From Enterobacillus tribolii (GTDB lineage: Bacteria; Pseudomonadota; Gammaproteobacteria; Enterobacterales; Enterobacteriaceae), in the NCBI RefSeq assembly GCF_003363015.1, contig NZ_QRAP01000007.1, positions 248,001 to 312,000 on the forward strand: a DNA stretch of 64,000 bases, given 5' to 3'. Shown here piece after piece: positions 28,290-38,506 of this stretch (its first letter is position 1; each line of letters opens with the position of its first letter). Under the pieces are notes generated by a model, which saw nothing but the letters and a program-made list of their open reading frames with translations, had not been told where the DNA came from and ran no database searches. The translations under genes and the position numbers were made by a program.

Positions 28290-30908
28290 ATGACACATCA
28301 ACCGCAAGCTAAATATCGTCATGATTATCGGGCACCGGATTTTACCATTACCGATCTGTCGCTGGATTTTGATTTGGATCCCGACAATACGCAGGTGACG
28401 GCGATAAGCCAGGTTAAACGGCAGGGCGCCGCCGGCGCGCCGCTGGTGCTGAATGGTGAAGACCTGACGCTGAAAAGCCTGCACGTCAACGATCGCCCGT
28501 GGGAAGACTATACCGAACAAGACAACACGCTGACGCTGAACAACCTGCCGGACAGCTTTACGCTGACCATCGTCAACCTGATTCATCCGGCTGAAAACAG
28601 CGCGCTGGAAGGACTCTATGTCTCCGGTGATGCGTTGTGCACCCAGTGCGAGGCCGAAGGGTTCCGCCATATTACCTATTATCTGGATCGCCCCGATGTT
28701 CTGGCGCGTTTCCGTACCCGCATCGTGGCTGACAAAGCCCGCTATCCTTACCTGCTGTCGAACGGCAACCGCGTGGCGCAGGGCGAGACGGACGATGGGC
28801 GTCACTGGGTGCAGTGGGAAGATCCGTTCCCGAAACCCAGCTACCTGTTCGCGCTGGTGGCCGGCGACTTCGACGTGCTGCGCGATACCTTCGTCACCCG
28901 CAGCGGCCGTGACGTGGCGCTGGAGCTTTACGTCGATCGCGGCAACCTCGATCGCGCCGGCTGGGCGATGACGTCGCTGAAGAACGCCATGAAGTGGGAC
29001 GAAGAACGTTTCGGCCTGGAGTACGATCTCGACATTTATATGATCGTCGCCGTCGATTTCTTCAATATGGGGGCGATGGAAAACAAAGGGTTGAACGTCT
29101 TCAACGCCAAGTACGTGCTGGCGAAGGCAGAAACCGCGACCGACAAAGACTACCTGGGCATCGAAGCGGTGATCGGCCACGAATATTTCCACAACTGGAC
29201 CGGTAACCGCGTCACCTGCCGCGACTGGTTCCAGCTCAGCCTGAAAGAGGGGCTGACGGTGTTCCGCGATCAGGAGTTCAGTTCGGATCTCGGCTCGCGG
29301 GCGGTCAACCGCATTGGCAATGTGCGCGTAATGCGTGGCGCGCAGTTTGCGGAAGACGCCAGTCCGATGGCGCATCCGATTCGCCCGGATAAAGTGATTG
29401 AAATGAATAACTTCTATACCCTGACCGTATATGAGAAGGGCGCAGAGGTGATTCGCATGATGCATACTCTGCTGGGCGAAGCGAATTTCCAGAAGGGGAT
29501 GAGGCTCTATTTCGAACGCCATGATGGCAGCGCGGCCACCTGTGACGATTTCGTCCAGGCGATGGAGGACGCGTCCGGCGTCGATCTTACCCTGTTCCGC
29601 CGCTGGTACAGCCAGTCTGGCACGCCGTCGCTGATGGTGCGCGATGAATACGACGCCGGCCAGCGGCAATACCGGCTGTACGTCACCCAGCACACGCCGC
29701 CCACGGCGGATCAGAAAGAGAAGCTGCCGCTGCATATTCCTCTGGATATCGAACTGTATGACCAGCAGGGCAACGTTATCCCGCTGGTGGCCGACGGCGA
29801 GCCGGTCAGCAACGTGCTCAACGTGACGGAGTCCGAGCAGAGTTTTGCCTTCGACGACGTTCCCCATCAGCCGATCCCGTCCCTGCTGCGGGAGTTTTCG
29901 GCGCCGGTTAAGCTGGATTATCCCTACAGCGACCAGCAGTTGGCTTTCCTGATGCGCCATGCGCGCAACGAGTTCGCCCGCTGGGATGCCGCGCAGATGC
30001 TGATCGCCAAATATGTGCGCCTGAACGTGGCGAAATTCCGCGAACAGCAGGCGTTATCACTGCCGATCCACGTCGTGGACGCCTTCCGCGGCGTGCTGCT
30101 CGATGAAAACCTGGATCCGGCGCTGGCGGCGCAGATCCTCAGCCTGCCTTCCGAAAACGAAATGGCGGAGTGGTTCCCGGTTATTGACCCTGAAGCCATT
30201 GCTGCGGTGCATACGGCGGTTACCCGTCTGCTGGCGAAGGAAATGGCGGATGAGTGGCTGGCGGTTTACCGCGCCAACCAAACGCCGGTCTACCGCATCG
30301 ATCATGCGGACATCGCCAAACGTACGCTGCGTAACGTCTGCCTGCATTATCTGGCCTTCGGCGAAGACATTAGCCAGGCGGATGAGCTGGTCAGCAAGCA
30401 ATACGATCAGGCCGACAACATGACCGATGCGCTGGCTGCTCTGGCTTCATCGGTGGCGGCGCAGTTGCCTTCGCGCGATCGCCTGATGAAAGCGTTTGAC
30501 GATCGCTGGCATCAGGACGGCTTGGTGATGGATAAATGGTTTATTCTGCAGGCCACCAGCCCGGCGCAGGATGTGCTGAGCCAGGTCAGGGCGTTGCTGA
30601 AGCACCGTTCGTTCAGCATGAGTAACCCGAACCGCATCCGCTCGCTGATCGGCGCCTTCGCATCGGCGAACCCGTCGGCGTTCCACGCCAAAGACGGTTC
30701 CGGCTACCGTTTCCTGGTCGAAATGCTGAAGGATCTGAACACCCGTAACCCTCAGGTGGCTGCGCGCATGATTGAACCGCTGATCCGCCTCGGACGTTAC
30801 GATGAAGGGCGTCAGGTGTTGATGCGTAAGGCGCTGGAGGAACTGAAAGGCTTGGAAAACCTGTCCGGCGATCTGTTCGAGAAGATCACCAAAGCGCTGG
30901 AAGCCTGA
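28290..30908 (+). CDS. pepN: Aminopeptidase N (M1 family)
   Basis: 872 residues from ATG 28290 (E. coli 870). The chosen start gives MTHQPQAKYRHDYRAPDF, matching E. coli; the upstream 21 codons of the open frame are not conserved. The zinc site His297-Glu298-x2-His301 and Glu320 lies in HEYFHNWTGN...LKEG, and the GAMEN exopeptidase motif is at 261-265, both at the E. coli positions. It is the main cytosolic broad-specificity aminopeptidase and finishes ATP-dependent protein breakdown. Strong terminator downstream. Confidence 0.97.
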   Translation: MTHQPQAKYRHDYRAPDFTITDLSLDFDLDPDNTQVTAISQVKRQGAAGAPLVLNGEDLTLKSLHVNDRPWEDYTEQDNTLTLNNLPDSFTLTIVNLIHPAENSALEGLYVSGDALCTQCEAEGFRHITYYLDRPDVLARFRTRIVADKARYPYLLSNGNRVAQGETDDGRHWVQWEDPFPKPSYLFALVAGDFDVLRDTFVTRSGRDVALELYVDRGNLDRAGWAMTSLKNAMKWDEERFGLEYDLDIYMIVAVDFFNMGAMENKGLNVFNAKYVLAKAETATDKDYLGIEAVIGHEYFHNWTGNRVTCRDWFQLSLKEGLTVFRDQEFSSDLGSRAVNRIGNVRVMRGAQFAEDASPMAHPIRPDKVIEMNNFYTLTVYEKGAEVIRMMHTLLGEANFQKGMRLYFERHDGSAATCDDFVQAMEDASGVDLTLFRRWYSQSGTPSLMVRDEYDAGQRQYRLYVTQHTPPTADQKEKLPLHIPLDIELYDQQGNVIPLVADGEPVSNVLNVTESEQSFAFDDVPHQPIPSLLREFSAPVKLDYPYSDQQLAFLMRHARNEFARWDAAQMLIAKYVRLNVAKFREQQALSLPIHVVDAFRGVLLDENLDPALAAQILSLPSENEMAEWFPVIDPEAIAAVHTAVTRLLAKEMADEWLAVYRANQTPVYRIDHADIAKRTLRNVCLHYLAFGEDISQADELVSKQYDQADNMTDALAALASSVAAQLPSRDRLMKAFDDRWHQDGLVMDKWFILQATSPAQDVLSQVRALLKHRSFSMSNPNRIRSLIGAFASANPSAFHAKDGSGYRFLVEMLKDLNTRNPQVAARMIEPLIRLGRYDEGRQVLMRKALEELKGLENLSGDLFEKITKALEA

Positions 30909-30930
30909 TTAGCGGATCAGCGCGTTAAAG

Positions 30931-30962
30931 AAAATACCGGGCATGACGCCCGGTATTTTTTT
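30931..30962. terminator. Terminator between pepN and ssuB
   Basis: 12-bp stem AAAATACCGGGC/GCCCGGTATTTT (30931-30942, 30948-30959) with five-base loop and T7; symmetric enough to serve the convergent ssu operon too. Confidence 0.88.
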
Positions 30963-30963
30963 G

Positions 30964-31752
30964 TCAGCGGGAGAACGCAATGTTCTCCTGCGGTGCCGCC
31001 ACTTCCTCTTCTCCCATCACGCGGGCCAGTATGTGCGCTTCGGCGCGGGCCAGCGCTTCCTGATCGCGTCGCCGCGGCCGGGGGATATCAAGGGTAAGAT
31101 CAAGCCCGATGCCGCCTTGCTCCACCAGAATAACCCGGTCTGCCAGGGCAACGGCTTCGCTGACGTCGTGCGTGACCAGCAAGACGGTAAATTTATGCTG
31201 CAACCAGAGCTGTTCTATCAGGCGCTGCATTTCAATGCGCGTAAGCGCATCCAGTGCGCCGAGCGGCTCATCCAGCAGGAGCAACCGTGGGCGGTGCACC
31301 AGCGCGCGCGCCAGGGCGACCCGCTGCTTTTGCCCGCCCGACAGCGCGGCCGGCCATTCATGGGCGCGTTCGGCCAACCCGACGGCATCCAGGGCGGCGA
31401 GCGCCTGCCCGCGCCATTCGCCGTGCAGCCCCAGCCCGACGTTATCGATCACCCGTTTCCAGGGCAGCAGGCGGGCATCCTGAAACATCAGGCGGGTATC
31501 CCGGCGCTGGCTGAGCAGACCGGCATTGCCGCTGCGCAGGTGGCCGGACGAACCTTGCTCCAGCCCGGCCAACAGGCGCAGCAAGGTACTTTTGCCGCAC
31601 CCGCTGCGCCCGACGACGGCGATAAACTGACCGCCGGGAACGTGCAGGCTGACGTCCTGTAAAATCCGGCGCTGGCCGTAATATTTGGTGACGTTCTCCA
31701 GCGTTACGGGGATCCCCGCGGAAATCGGGGTCGCGGAAAGGGAGCCGATCAT
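30964..31752 (-). CDS. ssuB: SsuB, aliphatic sulfonate ABC transporter ATPase
   Basis: 262 residues from ATG 31750-31752, which overlaps the ssuC stop by four bases (ATGA); the longer frame runs into ssuC and is rejected. Walker [10 protein letters not shown], signature [15 protein letters not shown] and Walker [16 protein letters not shown] are intact. It powers import of alkanesulfonates through SsuC. Last gene of ssuEADCB. Confidence 0.95.
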   Translation of the reverse strand: MIGSLSATPISAGIPVTLENVTKYYGQRRILQDVSLHVPGGQFIAVVGRSGCGKSTLLRLLAGLEQGSSGHLRSGNAGLLSQRRDTRLMFQDARLLPWKRVIDNVGLGLHGEWRGQALAALDAVGLAERAHEWPAALSGGQKQRVALARALVHRPRLLLLDEPLGALDALTRIEMQRLIEQLWLQHKFTVLLVTHDVSEAVALADRVILVEQGGIGLDLTLDIPRPRRRDQEALARAEAHILARVMGEEEVAAPQENIAFSR

Positions 31753-32552
31753 AAGTTTTCTCCGGTTGCGGGTTGGTAAGCCGGGTGCCAGCGCAGCCAC
31801 AAACGTTCGAGTTGAACGGCGCTGACGTCGGCCAGCTTGCCCAGCAGGGCGTAAAGAATGATGGCGACCACCACCACGTCGGTTTGCAGGAACTCGCGCG
31901 CGTTCATCGCCAGATAGCCGATGCCGGAATTGGCGGAAATAGTTTCCGCCACGATCAGCGTCAGCCACATATAGCCGAGCGCGAAGCGCACGCCGACCAT
32001 AATGGCGGGCAGGGCGCCCGGCAAAATGACCTGAGTAAACATCTGACGGCGGTTGAGACCGTAACTGCGGGCCATTTCCAGCAGCCCGGCGTCGATGCCG
32101 CGGATGCCGTGATAGGTGTTCAGGTAAACGGGGAACAGGGTGCCCAGCGCCACCAGGAAAATTTTGGCGCTTTCATCAATGCCGAACCACAGGATAACCA
32201 GCGGGATCAGCGCCAGGTGCGGAATATTGCGCAGCATCTGGATGGAACTGTCCAGCAGACGCTCTCCCCAACGTGACAGGCCGCTGATCAGCCCGAGCAG
32301 CAGCCCCAGCCCGCCGCCGATGATGAACCCCAACAGGGCGCGCCCGGTGCTGATTAACAGATGGTGCCCCAGTTCGCCGCTGGCGGTCAGTCGCCAGGCC
32401 GCTTCGGCCACGGCGGCAGGGGCGGGCAGGATCCGGCTGGAGAGCCAGCCGGCTTGCACTGAGAGCTGCCAGGCGAGCAACAACGCCAGGGGAATCAGCC
32501 AGGGAACCAGGCGGCTGCGCCATAAGGCGTTGTACCATGGAGTGCTGTGCAT
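31749..32552 (-). CDS. ssuC: SsuC, aliphatic sulfonate ABC transporter permease
   Basis: 267 residues (E. coli 263), about six hydrophobic segments. The BPD permease EAA-type loop is visible as [33 protein letters not shown] lies eight bases before the ATG (32550-32552). The gene starts 11 bases after the ssuD stop, and its own stop overlaps ssuB. Confidence 0.95.
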   Translation of the reverse strand: MHSTPWYNALWRSRLVPWLIPLALLLAWQLSVQAGWLSSRILPAPAAVAEAAWRLTASGELGHHLLISTGRALLGFIIGGGLGLLLGLISGLSRWGERLLDSSIQMLRNIPHLALIPLVILWFGIDESAKIFLVALGTLFPVYLNTYHGIRGIDAGLLEMARSYGLNRRQMFTQVILPGALPAIMVGVRFALGYMWLTLIVAETISANSGIGYLAMNAREFLQTDVVVVAIILYALLGKLADVSAVQLERLWLRWHPAYQPATGENL

Positions 32553-32563
32553 CGCATTTCTCC

Positions 32564-33700
32564 TCAGCTTTGCGCCGCTTTGCGCAGGATGAAATCATTG
32601 GCGACGATTTCGCCCTGCGGTTCCAGCGTGACGGGCGGGGACGTCGCCAGCGACAGATGAGGAAACAGCAGCTCGCTCACCCGGTAGGCTTCTTCAAGGT
32701 GTGGATAGCCGGACAAAATAAAGGTGTCTATCCCCAGATCCGCATATTCGTGCATCCGTTCCGCCACCGTCGGGCCGTCCCCGACCAATGCGGTACCCGC
32801 GCCGCCGCGCACCAGTCCAACGCCGGCCCACAGGTTGGGACTGATTTCCAGACGATCGCGGCGCCCGCCGTGCAGGGCGGCCATGCGTTGCTGACCCACG
32901 GAGTCCGTTTTGCTGAAGGCTTCCTGCGCTTTGGCGATGGTGGCATCGTCCAGATGGGCAATCAGATCGTCCGCCGCCAGCCAGGCCTGCTCCGTGGTTT
33001 CGCGTACGATAACGTGCAGACGAATGCCGAAGCGCACGCGGCGACCGAAACGGGCCGCTTTCTCACGCACCTGCGCGATTTTTTCCTTCACCTGCTGGGG
33101 CGGCTCCCCCCAGGTCAGGTACATGTCTACCTGCTCCGCCGCCAGATCGATCGCCGCGTCGGACGATCCGCCGAAATAGAGCGGCGGTCGCGGTTGCTGC
33201 ACCGGCGGGTAAAGCAGCCGGGCATCGTCGACCCGGATGTGCTTGCCCTTAACGTTCACGGTTTCGCCTTCCAGCAGGCTGCGCCAGATGCGGGTAAACT
33301 CGGCGGAGGCCTCGTAACGTTCGTCGTGATCGAGGAATAGCCCTTCCGCCGCCAGCTCTTCCGGATTACCGCCGGTCACCAGATTGAACAGGGCGCGCCC
33401 GCCGGAGAGGCGATCCAGCGTTGCGGCCTGGCGCGCGGCCAGCGTAGGGGAAATGATGCCCGGACGTAAGGCGACCAAAAACTTCAGGCTCCGGGTGACG
33501 GGGATCAGCGAAGCCGCCACCAGCCAGGAATCTTCACAGGAACGACCGGTTGGGATCAATACGCCGCCGAAGCCGAGACGTTCTGCCGCCTGCGCGATCT
33601 GTTGCAGATAGCCGTGATCGACCGCGCGTGCCCCCTGCGTACTGCCGAGGTAGCGGCCATCGCCATGGGTGGGAAGAAACCAGAATACGTTCAGACTCAT
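32564..33700 (-). CDS. ssuD: SsuD, FMNH2-dependent alkanesulfonate monooxygenase
   Basis: 378 residues (E. coli 381), a TIM-barrel flavin monooxygenase of the bacterial luciferase group. N-terminus [18 protein letters not shown] and the internal [20 protein letters not shown] and YFGGSSDAA blocks are typical. With FMNH2 from SsuE it splits C1-C14 alkanesulfonates to aldehyde and sulfite for assimilation when sulfate is scarce. AAGGAG lies upstream of the ATG (33698-33700). Confidence 0.96.
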   Translation of the reverse strand: MSLNVFWFLPTHGDGRYLGSTQGARAVDHGYLQQIAQAAERLGFGGVLIPTGRSCEDSWLVAASLIPVTRSLKFLVALRPGIISPTLAARQAATLDRLSGGRALFNLVTGGNPEELAAEGLFLDHDERYEASAEFTRIWRSLLEGETVNVKGKHIRVDDARLLYPPVQQPRPPLYFGGSSDAAIDLAAEQVDMYLTWGEPPQQVKEKIAQVREKAARFGRRVRFGIRLHVIVRETTEQAWLAADDLIAHLDDATIAKAQEAFSKTDSVGQQRMAALHGGRRDRLEISPNLWAGVGLVRGGAGTALVGDGPTVAERMHEYADLGIDTFILSGYPHLEEAYRVSELLFPHLSLATSPPVTLEPQGEIVANDFILRKAAQS

Positions 33701-33733
33701 GTGCTGCTCCTTAATTTTCCTTGAGAAAAAGCC

Positions 33734-34693
33734 TTATGACTTAACGTCGGCGTTCGGCTGCCAGATGCGCCCGGAAATATCGACCGGGGAAGGCAGCAGG
33801 TGATTTTGGTAAAACAGATCGGCAGTTTGTTGTTGTGCCTTGCGGGTATGCTCATCAATGGGGTGGATCGCGCTGACCGGGCGATGATCCAGATAGCTGG
33901 CGATCACCGGTTCGGGCAGGCCCATCGCCGCAGCAAGTTGCGTGATGCTTTGCGCGCGCTGGCTGCGGGTAAGGGCATCGGCCTGGGTCAATTGATCGAG
34001 AAGGTCATAAATGAAAGCCGGGTAGCGCTGCGCGTAGTCATGGCTGGCGAGATAAAAGGAGCCGGTCTGGTTCAGCGTCGTGCCGTCTTTCAGCACCCGC
34101 ACGCCGCCGTTCAATAAGGCAGCGGAGTAGTAAGGGTCCCAGATAGCCCAGGCATCAACATTTCCCTGCAGGAACGCCGCGCGGGCATCCGCCGGCGTGA
34201 GGTAAACCGGCGTGATGTCGCTGAAGCTCAGGCCGGCTTCCCGCAATGCGCGCAACAGCAGGTTGTGCGAGCTGGAGCCTTTCTGGAAAGCAACCTTATG
34301 GCCTTTCAAATCACCGACGGTTTTAATGTCGCTGTTTTCCGTCACCAGAATGACTTCGGCTTTAGGCTTGGGCGGCTCAACCCCGACGTAAACCAGATCC
34401 GCGCCGGCGGCCTGGGCGAACAGCGGCGGAATGTCGCCGGTAGAGGCGAAGTCGATGCTGCCGACGTTGAGCGCCTCCAGCATTTGCGGACCGGCGGGAA
34501 ACTCGACCCAACTGATGCGGGTGTCGGCGAAGCGCTTCTCTAACTGCCGGTTGACCTTGGCCAGCACCAGATTAACGGACCCTTTCTGATAACCGATACG
34601 TAGCTGTGCGGGATCCTGTGCGCTGGCCTGTGCAGAGGCGCTCCACAGGCCAAACAGCAACGGCAGGGAAAACAGCAGGCGAATGGACTTCAT
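33734..34693 (-). CDS. ssuA: SsuA, periplasmic aliphatic sulfonate-binding protein
   Basis: 319 residues. Signal peptide 1-24 (MKSIRLLFSLPLLFGLWSAS, cleavage near AQA-SAQ). The mature protein starts QLRIGYQKGSVNLVLAK, a family hallmark, with NVGSIDFASTGDIPPLFAQAA and KGHKVAFQKGSSSHNLL further on. It captures sulfonates for SsuBC. It sits between ssuE and ssuD as in E. coli. Confidence 0.95.
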   Translation of the reverse strand: MKSIRLLFSLPLLFGLWSASAQASAQDPAQLRIGYQKGSVNLVLAKVNRQLEKRFADTRISWVEFPAGPQMLEALNVGSIDFASTGDIPPLFAQAAGADLVYVGVEPPKPKAEVILVTENSDIKTVGDLKGHKVAFQKGSSSHNLLLRALREAGLSFSDITPVYLTPADARAAFLQGNVDAWAIWDPYYSAALLNGGVRVLKDGTTLNQTGSFYLASHDYAQRYPAFIYDLLDQLTQADALTRSQRAQSITQLAAAMGLPEPVIASYLDHRPVSAIHPIDEHTRKAQQQTADLFYQNHLLPSPVDISGRIWQPNADVKS

Positions 34694-34708
34694 GTGCGTT
34701 CTCCCTGA

Positions 34709-35272
34709 TTAAACGGCCGCAATGGCCGGCGTGAATGATGATGTACGGCGGCGTTCCAGCGTATGCAGAAACGTGTTCAGGGCTTCATCAAGGCGCAGTT
34801 GCAGCGACGGCGAAAACGTCATGCCCTGATCGTTGCGGGTAATCTGACTGTCATCGGCGAAGATCCCGTGCAGCACCTCCTGCGCTTTCAGCGCACTCAA
34901 TACCGGCTTCAGGGCATAGTCCAGCGCCAGCAGATGCCCCGGCGATCCGGCTGTAGCGATGGGCAGAACGACCTTGTGTTCCAGTGCGCGCTCCGGCAGC
35001 AGATCCAGGATCGTTTTCAGGGCGCCGGAGTAGGCGGCTTTATAAACCGGCGTCGCGACGATCAGGCCGTCTGCGTGGATTAAGGCGTTAATCAGCGACT
35101 GCACACGGGGGCTGGCGGTATTGGCGCCAAGCAGCTCTTCCGCAGAAAAGTTTTGCAGACCGTAGGACGCGACGTTGACGTCGCGGCTTGCCAGCCATTG
35201 ATGGGCGAAGTTAAGCACCGCTGAAGAACGGGAGTTTTTTTGCGGGCTGCCGGCGAGGGTTATGACTAACAT
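34709..35272 (-). CDS. ssuE: SsuE, NADPH-dependent FMN reductase
   Basis: 187 residues from ATG 35270-35272; an in-frame GTG six bases upstream overlaps the AAGGAG ribosome binding site, so the ATG (spacing 5) is preferred. Flavodoxin-like fold with LAGSPQKNSRSS at the N-terminus and the conserved ADGLIVATPVYKAAYSGALK. It supplies FMNH2 to SsuD. First gene of the operon. Confidence 0.94.
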   Translation of the reverse strand: MLVITLAGSPQKNSRSSAVLNFAHQWLASRDVNVASYGLQNFSAEELLGANTASPRVQSLINALIHADGLIVATPVYKAAYSGALKTILDLLPERALEHKVVLPIATAGSPGHLLALDYALKPVLSALKAQEVLHGIFADDSQITRNDQGMTFSPSLQLRLDEALNTFLHTLERRRTSSFTPAIAAV

Positions 35273-35432
35273 CTGCACTCCTTATTCCATAAATGAATTA
35301 TTGTTTTGAAATCGATAACAGAATGCTATTAACCCTAGCAGGTCTAAATTTATTCTTATAAATCTTATTTTTTGATTTTTTATTCCTTTTTTGTATATCA
35401 GAGGGGAATATGGGCCGTAGGCCCGGCAGAAA
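35273..35432 (-). promoter_or_regulatory. AT-rich ssu promoter region
   Basis: About 120 very AT-rich bases precede ssuE. In E. coli this operon needs the LysR-type activator Cbl, whose loosely defined sites lie here; no unambiguous site or -35/-10 pair can be chosen by eye. Confidence 0.35.
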
Positions 35433-35448
35433 AGGTAAACGTTTGCGC
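35433..35448. promoter_or_regulatory. PurR operator upstream of pyrD
   Basis: AGGTAAACGTTTGCGC matches the PurR consensus ACGCAAACGTTTGCGT at 12 or more of 16 positions, including the whole AAACGTTTGCG core. It lies about 70 bases before the pyrD transcription start. E. coli pyrD is a known PurR target. Confidence 0.75.
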
Positions 35449-35501
35449 TGATTGAATGCTTTTTGTTTTTAATCAATTCCCTTCAACGGGCAAATCACTG
35501 A

Positions 35502-35540
35502 TAATACGCCCCCGGTTTGCACCGGGACTCAGGAGATAAC
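35502..35540 (+). promoter_or_regulatory. pyrD -10 element and start-switching leader hairpin
   Basis: A -10 element (TAATAC, 35502-35507) would start transcription at 35512-35515, inside CCGG. The leader CCCGGT-TTGC-ACCGGG (35511-35526) forms a 6-bp hairpin next to the CAGGAG ribosome binding site. This is the arrangement described for Salmonella/E. coli pyrD: starts at C give the hairpin and block translation when CTP is plentiful, starts at G omit it when pyrimidines are scarce. Confidence 0.7.
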
Positions 35541-36551
35541 ATGTTTTACCCGCTCATCAGAAAGGCGTTGTTCCAGCTTAATCCGGAACGGGCGCATGAA
35601 TTTACCTTCCAGCAATTACGCCGTATTACCGGCACTCCCCTTGAATTTCTCGTCCGTCAGTCCGTTGCCGCAAAGCCGGTAAACTGCATGGGGCTGTCGT
35701 TTAAAAATCCGCTGGGCCTGGCCGCCGGCCTGGATAAAGACGGCGAATGTATTGACGCATTAGGGGCAATGGGATTTGGTTCCATTGAAATCGGTACGGT
35801 AACGCCGCGCCCGCAGCCGGGAAATGATAAGCCGCGTTTATTCCGCATCGTGGAGGCGGAAGGGTTAATTAACCGGATGGGGTTTAACAACCACGGGGTT
35901 GATAATCTGGTCGAGAACGTGAAGAAATCCCATTTCGGCGGGATCCTCGGAATCAATATCGGCAAGAATAAGGATACGCCGGTTGAAAACGGTAAAGATG
36001 ATTATTTAATTTGCATGGAAAAGACCTATTCTTATGCGGGTTATATTGCCGTCAATATCTCTTCTCCCAACACGCCGGGGTTACGTAGTTTACAGTATGG
36101 CGAAGCGCTGGATGATTTATTGGGCGCGATAAAAACGAAGCAGGCGGAGTTACACCAAAAGCATCACAAATATGTTCCTGTGGCGGTTAAGATCGCGCCG
36201 GATCTTTCACATGAAGAATTGATCCAGGTAGCCGATGCGTTAGTCCGTTATAATATTGATGGTGTAATTGCCACGAATACGACGCTTGACCGGAAACTGG
36301 TTGCCGGACTGAATTATTGTGAGCAAGCCGGGGGGCTCAGCGGGCGTCCGCTCCAGTCACGCAGCACGGAAGTGATTCGTTTACTTTCCGCAGAACTTCA
36401 GGGACGTTTACCGATTATCGGCGTGGGCGGAATTGATTCCCTAATAGCCGCGCGGGAAAAACTCGACGCCGGTGCAACCCTGATTCAAATCTATTCCGGT
36501 TTTATCTTTAAAGGTCCCGGATTAGTGAAAGATATCGTTAACTACCTCTAA
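35541..36551 (+). CDS. pyrD: Dihydroorotate dehydrogenase (class 2, quinone)
   Basis: 336 residues from ATG 35541, exactly the E. coli length; the frame can be read from a TTG at 35517 but that falls in the leader hairpin. An N-terminal helical membrane-associating extension (1-40, [21 protein letters not shown]) is typical of class 2. The catalytic Ser lies in [12 protein letters not shown], and FMN contacts are in [10 protein letters not shown] and IGVGGIDS. It oxidises dihydroorotate to orotate with ubiquinone in pyrimidine synthesis on the inner face of the membrane. Confidence 0.97.
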   Translation: MFYPLIRKALFQLNPERAHEFTFQQLRRITGTPLEFLVRQSVAAKPVNCMGLSFKNPLGLAAGLDKDGECIDALGAMGFGSIEIGTVTPRPQPGNDKPRLFRIVEAEGLINRMGFNNHGVDNLVENVKKSHFGGILGINIGKNKDTPVENGKDDYLICMEKTYSYAGYIAVNISSPNTPGLRSLQYGEALDDLLGAIKTKQAELHQKHHKYVPVAVKIAPDLSHEELIQVADALVRYNIDGVIATNTTLDRKLVAGLNYCEQAGGLSGRPLQSRSTEVIRLLSAELQGRLPIIGVGGIDSLIAAREKLDAGATLIQIYSGFIFKGPGLVKDIVNYL

Positions 36552-36578
36552 ATTTCTGCCTGTATTTCCGCCATTCCT

Positions 36579-36607
36579 ATCCCGGGGGTTTATTTATTCC
36601 CCGGGGT
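36579..36607 (+). terminator. Possible terminator after pyrD
   Basis: GC-rich 7-bp stem CCCGGGG/CCCCGGG (36581-36587, 36599-36605) with an 11-base AT-rich loop, but no T run follows. Confidence 0.4.
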
Positions 36608-36715
36608 AGTCTATATTTTCACCTGTCCGATAACGCAGTTGTTTGTCCATGCCAGGAGGCTTATTCCAACCGCGTTGGTAATAGCGGCGTTGTTTATGCA
36701 GTAAAAGGAAAAGCG

Positions 36716-37267
36716 ATGAACATAAAACCCGATGATAATTGGCGTTGGTATTTCGATGAAGAGCACGATCGTTTAATGCTCGATTTAGCGAACGGAATGG
36801 TTTTTCGATCCCGCTTTCCGGCAAAGATGTTAACGCCGGATGCGTTTGGTGAAAGCGCTTTTTGCGTTGACGATGCAGCGCTCTATTATCAGTTTGACGA
36901 GTGCTGCCGCAGAATAGGTTTAACGCGGCAGCAATGTGCCGAGCTGGTATTAAATGCATTGGTGGCGAACCGTTTCTTAAAACCGCTGATGCCGAAAAGT
37001 TGGCATTTCAATCAGCAAACGCTGGCTATACGTCCCGGCGTCGGCGAGTGCGTGGCGGTGCATGTTGAAGCGTCGGCGGAATACGCCAGCCTGCTGGTGG
37101 TTGAAGCGGGGGATAACGCCAGCCTGTGCCTGCTGGCTCAGCCGCAACTGGTGCTGGCCGGGCGCGCCATGCAACTGGGCGATGCGATTAAAGTTATGCA
37201 CGATCGTCTGTTGCCGGTGACGGTAGTCGAGCATTCCCGTCATCAGAATTTGCCACAGGCGGTATAA
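36716..37267 (+). CDS. zapC: ZapC, FtsZ-associated cell division protein
   Basis: 183 residues (E. coli 180), with the conserved N-terminus [26 protein letters not shown] and the MPKSWHF and [24 protein letters not shown] blocks. ZapC binds FtsZ, stabilises polymer bundling and supports Z-ring formation. The family is confined to enterobacteria and relatives. AAAAGGAA precedes ATG 36716. Confidence 0.95.
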   Translation: MNIKPDDNWRWYFDEEHDRLMLDLANGMVFRSRFPAKMLTPDAFGESAFCVDDAALYYQFDECCRRIGLTRQQCAELVLNALVANRFLKPLMPKSWHFNQQTLAIRPGVGECVAVHVEASAEYASLLVVEAGDNASLCLLAQPQLVLAGRAMQLGDAIKVMHDRLLPVTVVEHSRHQNLPQAV

Positions 37268-37268
37268 C

Positions 37269-37291
37269 GCGCCGGATATATTTTCCGGCGC
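37269..37291. terminator. Stem-loop between convergent zapC and ycbX
   Basis: 8-bp stem GCGCCGGA/TCCGGCGC (37269-37276, 37284-37291) with a TATATTT loop; weak T tracts on both sides. Confidence 0.5.
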
Positions 37292-37303
37292 AACGGGGCC
37301 ATT

Positions 37304-38407
37304 TCAGGCGAGCCGGATATTGCTTTTAGGTATGCAACTGCACGTCAGAATTGTTCCGTTATCGCTCACCGCGCTTTGCTTGAGCGCCGTGACTTCACCT
37401 TCTTCCAACGTCAGCCGGCAACTGCCGCAGATTCCCGCCCGGCAAGAATAAGGAATGCGGAACCCCTGCATTTCCAACTGCTCCAGCAACAACTGCTGAT
37501 TATTACCGGTAAAAACGTTGCCCTGATAGTCAATCTGCACGTCATGCGCCTGCGCAGCCGGTGCTTCCAGGTTTTCCGTTGTTTCGCCCGCATGGTAAGG
37601 GCGTGGCGGCCTGGTCGCTAACACCTCCACCTCATCGCCCTGACGAATAATGCCGCTGTTGCGCGCGATCATATTCATCCCGAAATCCACGTCGCCGTTA
37701 TCGGCGGTGCGGAAGCTTTGCAGGGTCGCCAGCGGTTCGGCGGAAGGGTGCTTGCGCCCCCGTTCGATATTGACGGTGGTCAGCACGCAGCGGCTGCACG
37801 GTTTGACCAGATCGAACGTCACGCCGCCCACGCGCACGGTTTGCCAGCCGTCCTCAGCGAACGCCGGCGCGCCGCTGACCACCAGATTGGGCCGGAACTG
37901 CTCAATGCGCACCGAGGCCGGGCAACGCCGTTGCAACTCCCGGAACGACGCTTCATTAATCAGTAAATAAGGGTAGCCGTCGGCAAAAGTGAGCGGGACT
38001 TCCGGGTAGCGCTTAACCCGGCGGCTGGGCTCGGTGCCCAGCCAGCGCAGTTGCACGTCGCGCTGTAATTGCCGGCTCAGCCATTGGTTAATGGCGTCGG
38101 GCGCGATGCGCGCGGTGAAGTGGTTGCCCCAGACTTCAGTCGGCATCGCCTGCGCGGCAAAATCCTGCCAGCGTGCTATGACCGCCTCGCCGTCCGGCGC
38201 GGTAATGGCGATGCCGTCCGGCAACAGGGCCGGGGTAAACGTCACCATCTGCGGGTATTGGCGTGCGGTAATAAAGGTGCCGTCCTGCTCTGTCACCATC
38301 AGGATACGATCGAAAGACAGCCCGGAGGATGTTGCCTGAGCCTGTGAAAGCTGTATACCTCGCATAGATTTAACAGGATGAATGAACAGCTTTGACAATG
38401 TGAGCAT
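37304..38407 (-). CDS. ycbX: YcbX, MOSC-domain N-hydroxylated purine reductase component
   Basis: 367 residues from ATG 38405-38407 (E. coli 369); the frame extends 11 codons further without homology. The N-terminal MOSC beta-barrel ([11 protein letters not shown]) and MOSC domain include the molybdenum-binding Cys in [13 protein letters not shown]-terminal 2Fe-2S ferredoxin domain shows the ligands in CRAGICGSC and the final CSC. In E. coli YcbX uses molybdenum cofactor to reduce toxic N-hydroxylated bases such as 6-hydroxylaminopurine. Divergent from rlmKL. Confidence 0.94.
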   Translation of the reverse strand: MLTLSKLFIHPVKSMRGIQLSQAQATSSGLSFDRILMVTEQDGTFITARQYPQMVTFTPALLPDGIAITAPDGEAVIARWQDFAAQAMPTEVWGNHFTARIAPDAINQWLSRQLQRDVQLRWLGTEPSRRVKRYPEVPLTFADGYPYLLINEASFRELQRRCPASVRIEQFRPNLVVSGAPAFAEDGWQTVRVGGVTFDLVKPCSRCVLTTVNIERGRKHPSAEPLATLQSFRTADNGDVDFGMNMIARNSGIIRQGDEVEVLATRPPRPYHAGETTENLEAPAAQAHDVQIDYQGNVFTGNNQQLLLEQLEMQGFRIPYSCRAGICGSCRLTLEEGEVTALKQSAVSDNGTILTCSCIPKSNIRLA

Positions 38408-38443
38408 GATAATCCCGGACCGGTAAACTGAAAGCAGCAACTT

Positions 38444-38472
38444 TATGACATGCGGTCGGGATTAGCTATAAT
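38444..38472 (+). promoter_or_regulatory. rlmKL promoter
   Basis: A perfect -10 TATAAT (38467-38472) lies 16 bases after ATGACA (38445-38450), a fair -35. The start would be near 38479, about 28 bases before the rlmKL ATG. Confidence 0.6.
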
Positions 38473-38506
38473 GCGCCACAACTTTATTTATAGTGACACG
38501 AATAGT

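Noticed and set aside
28194-29960. 588-residue open frame on the minus strand
   Set aside because: Antisense shadow of pepN, whose catalytic motifs and length are fully conserved on the plus strand.
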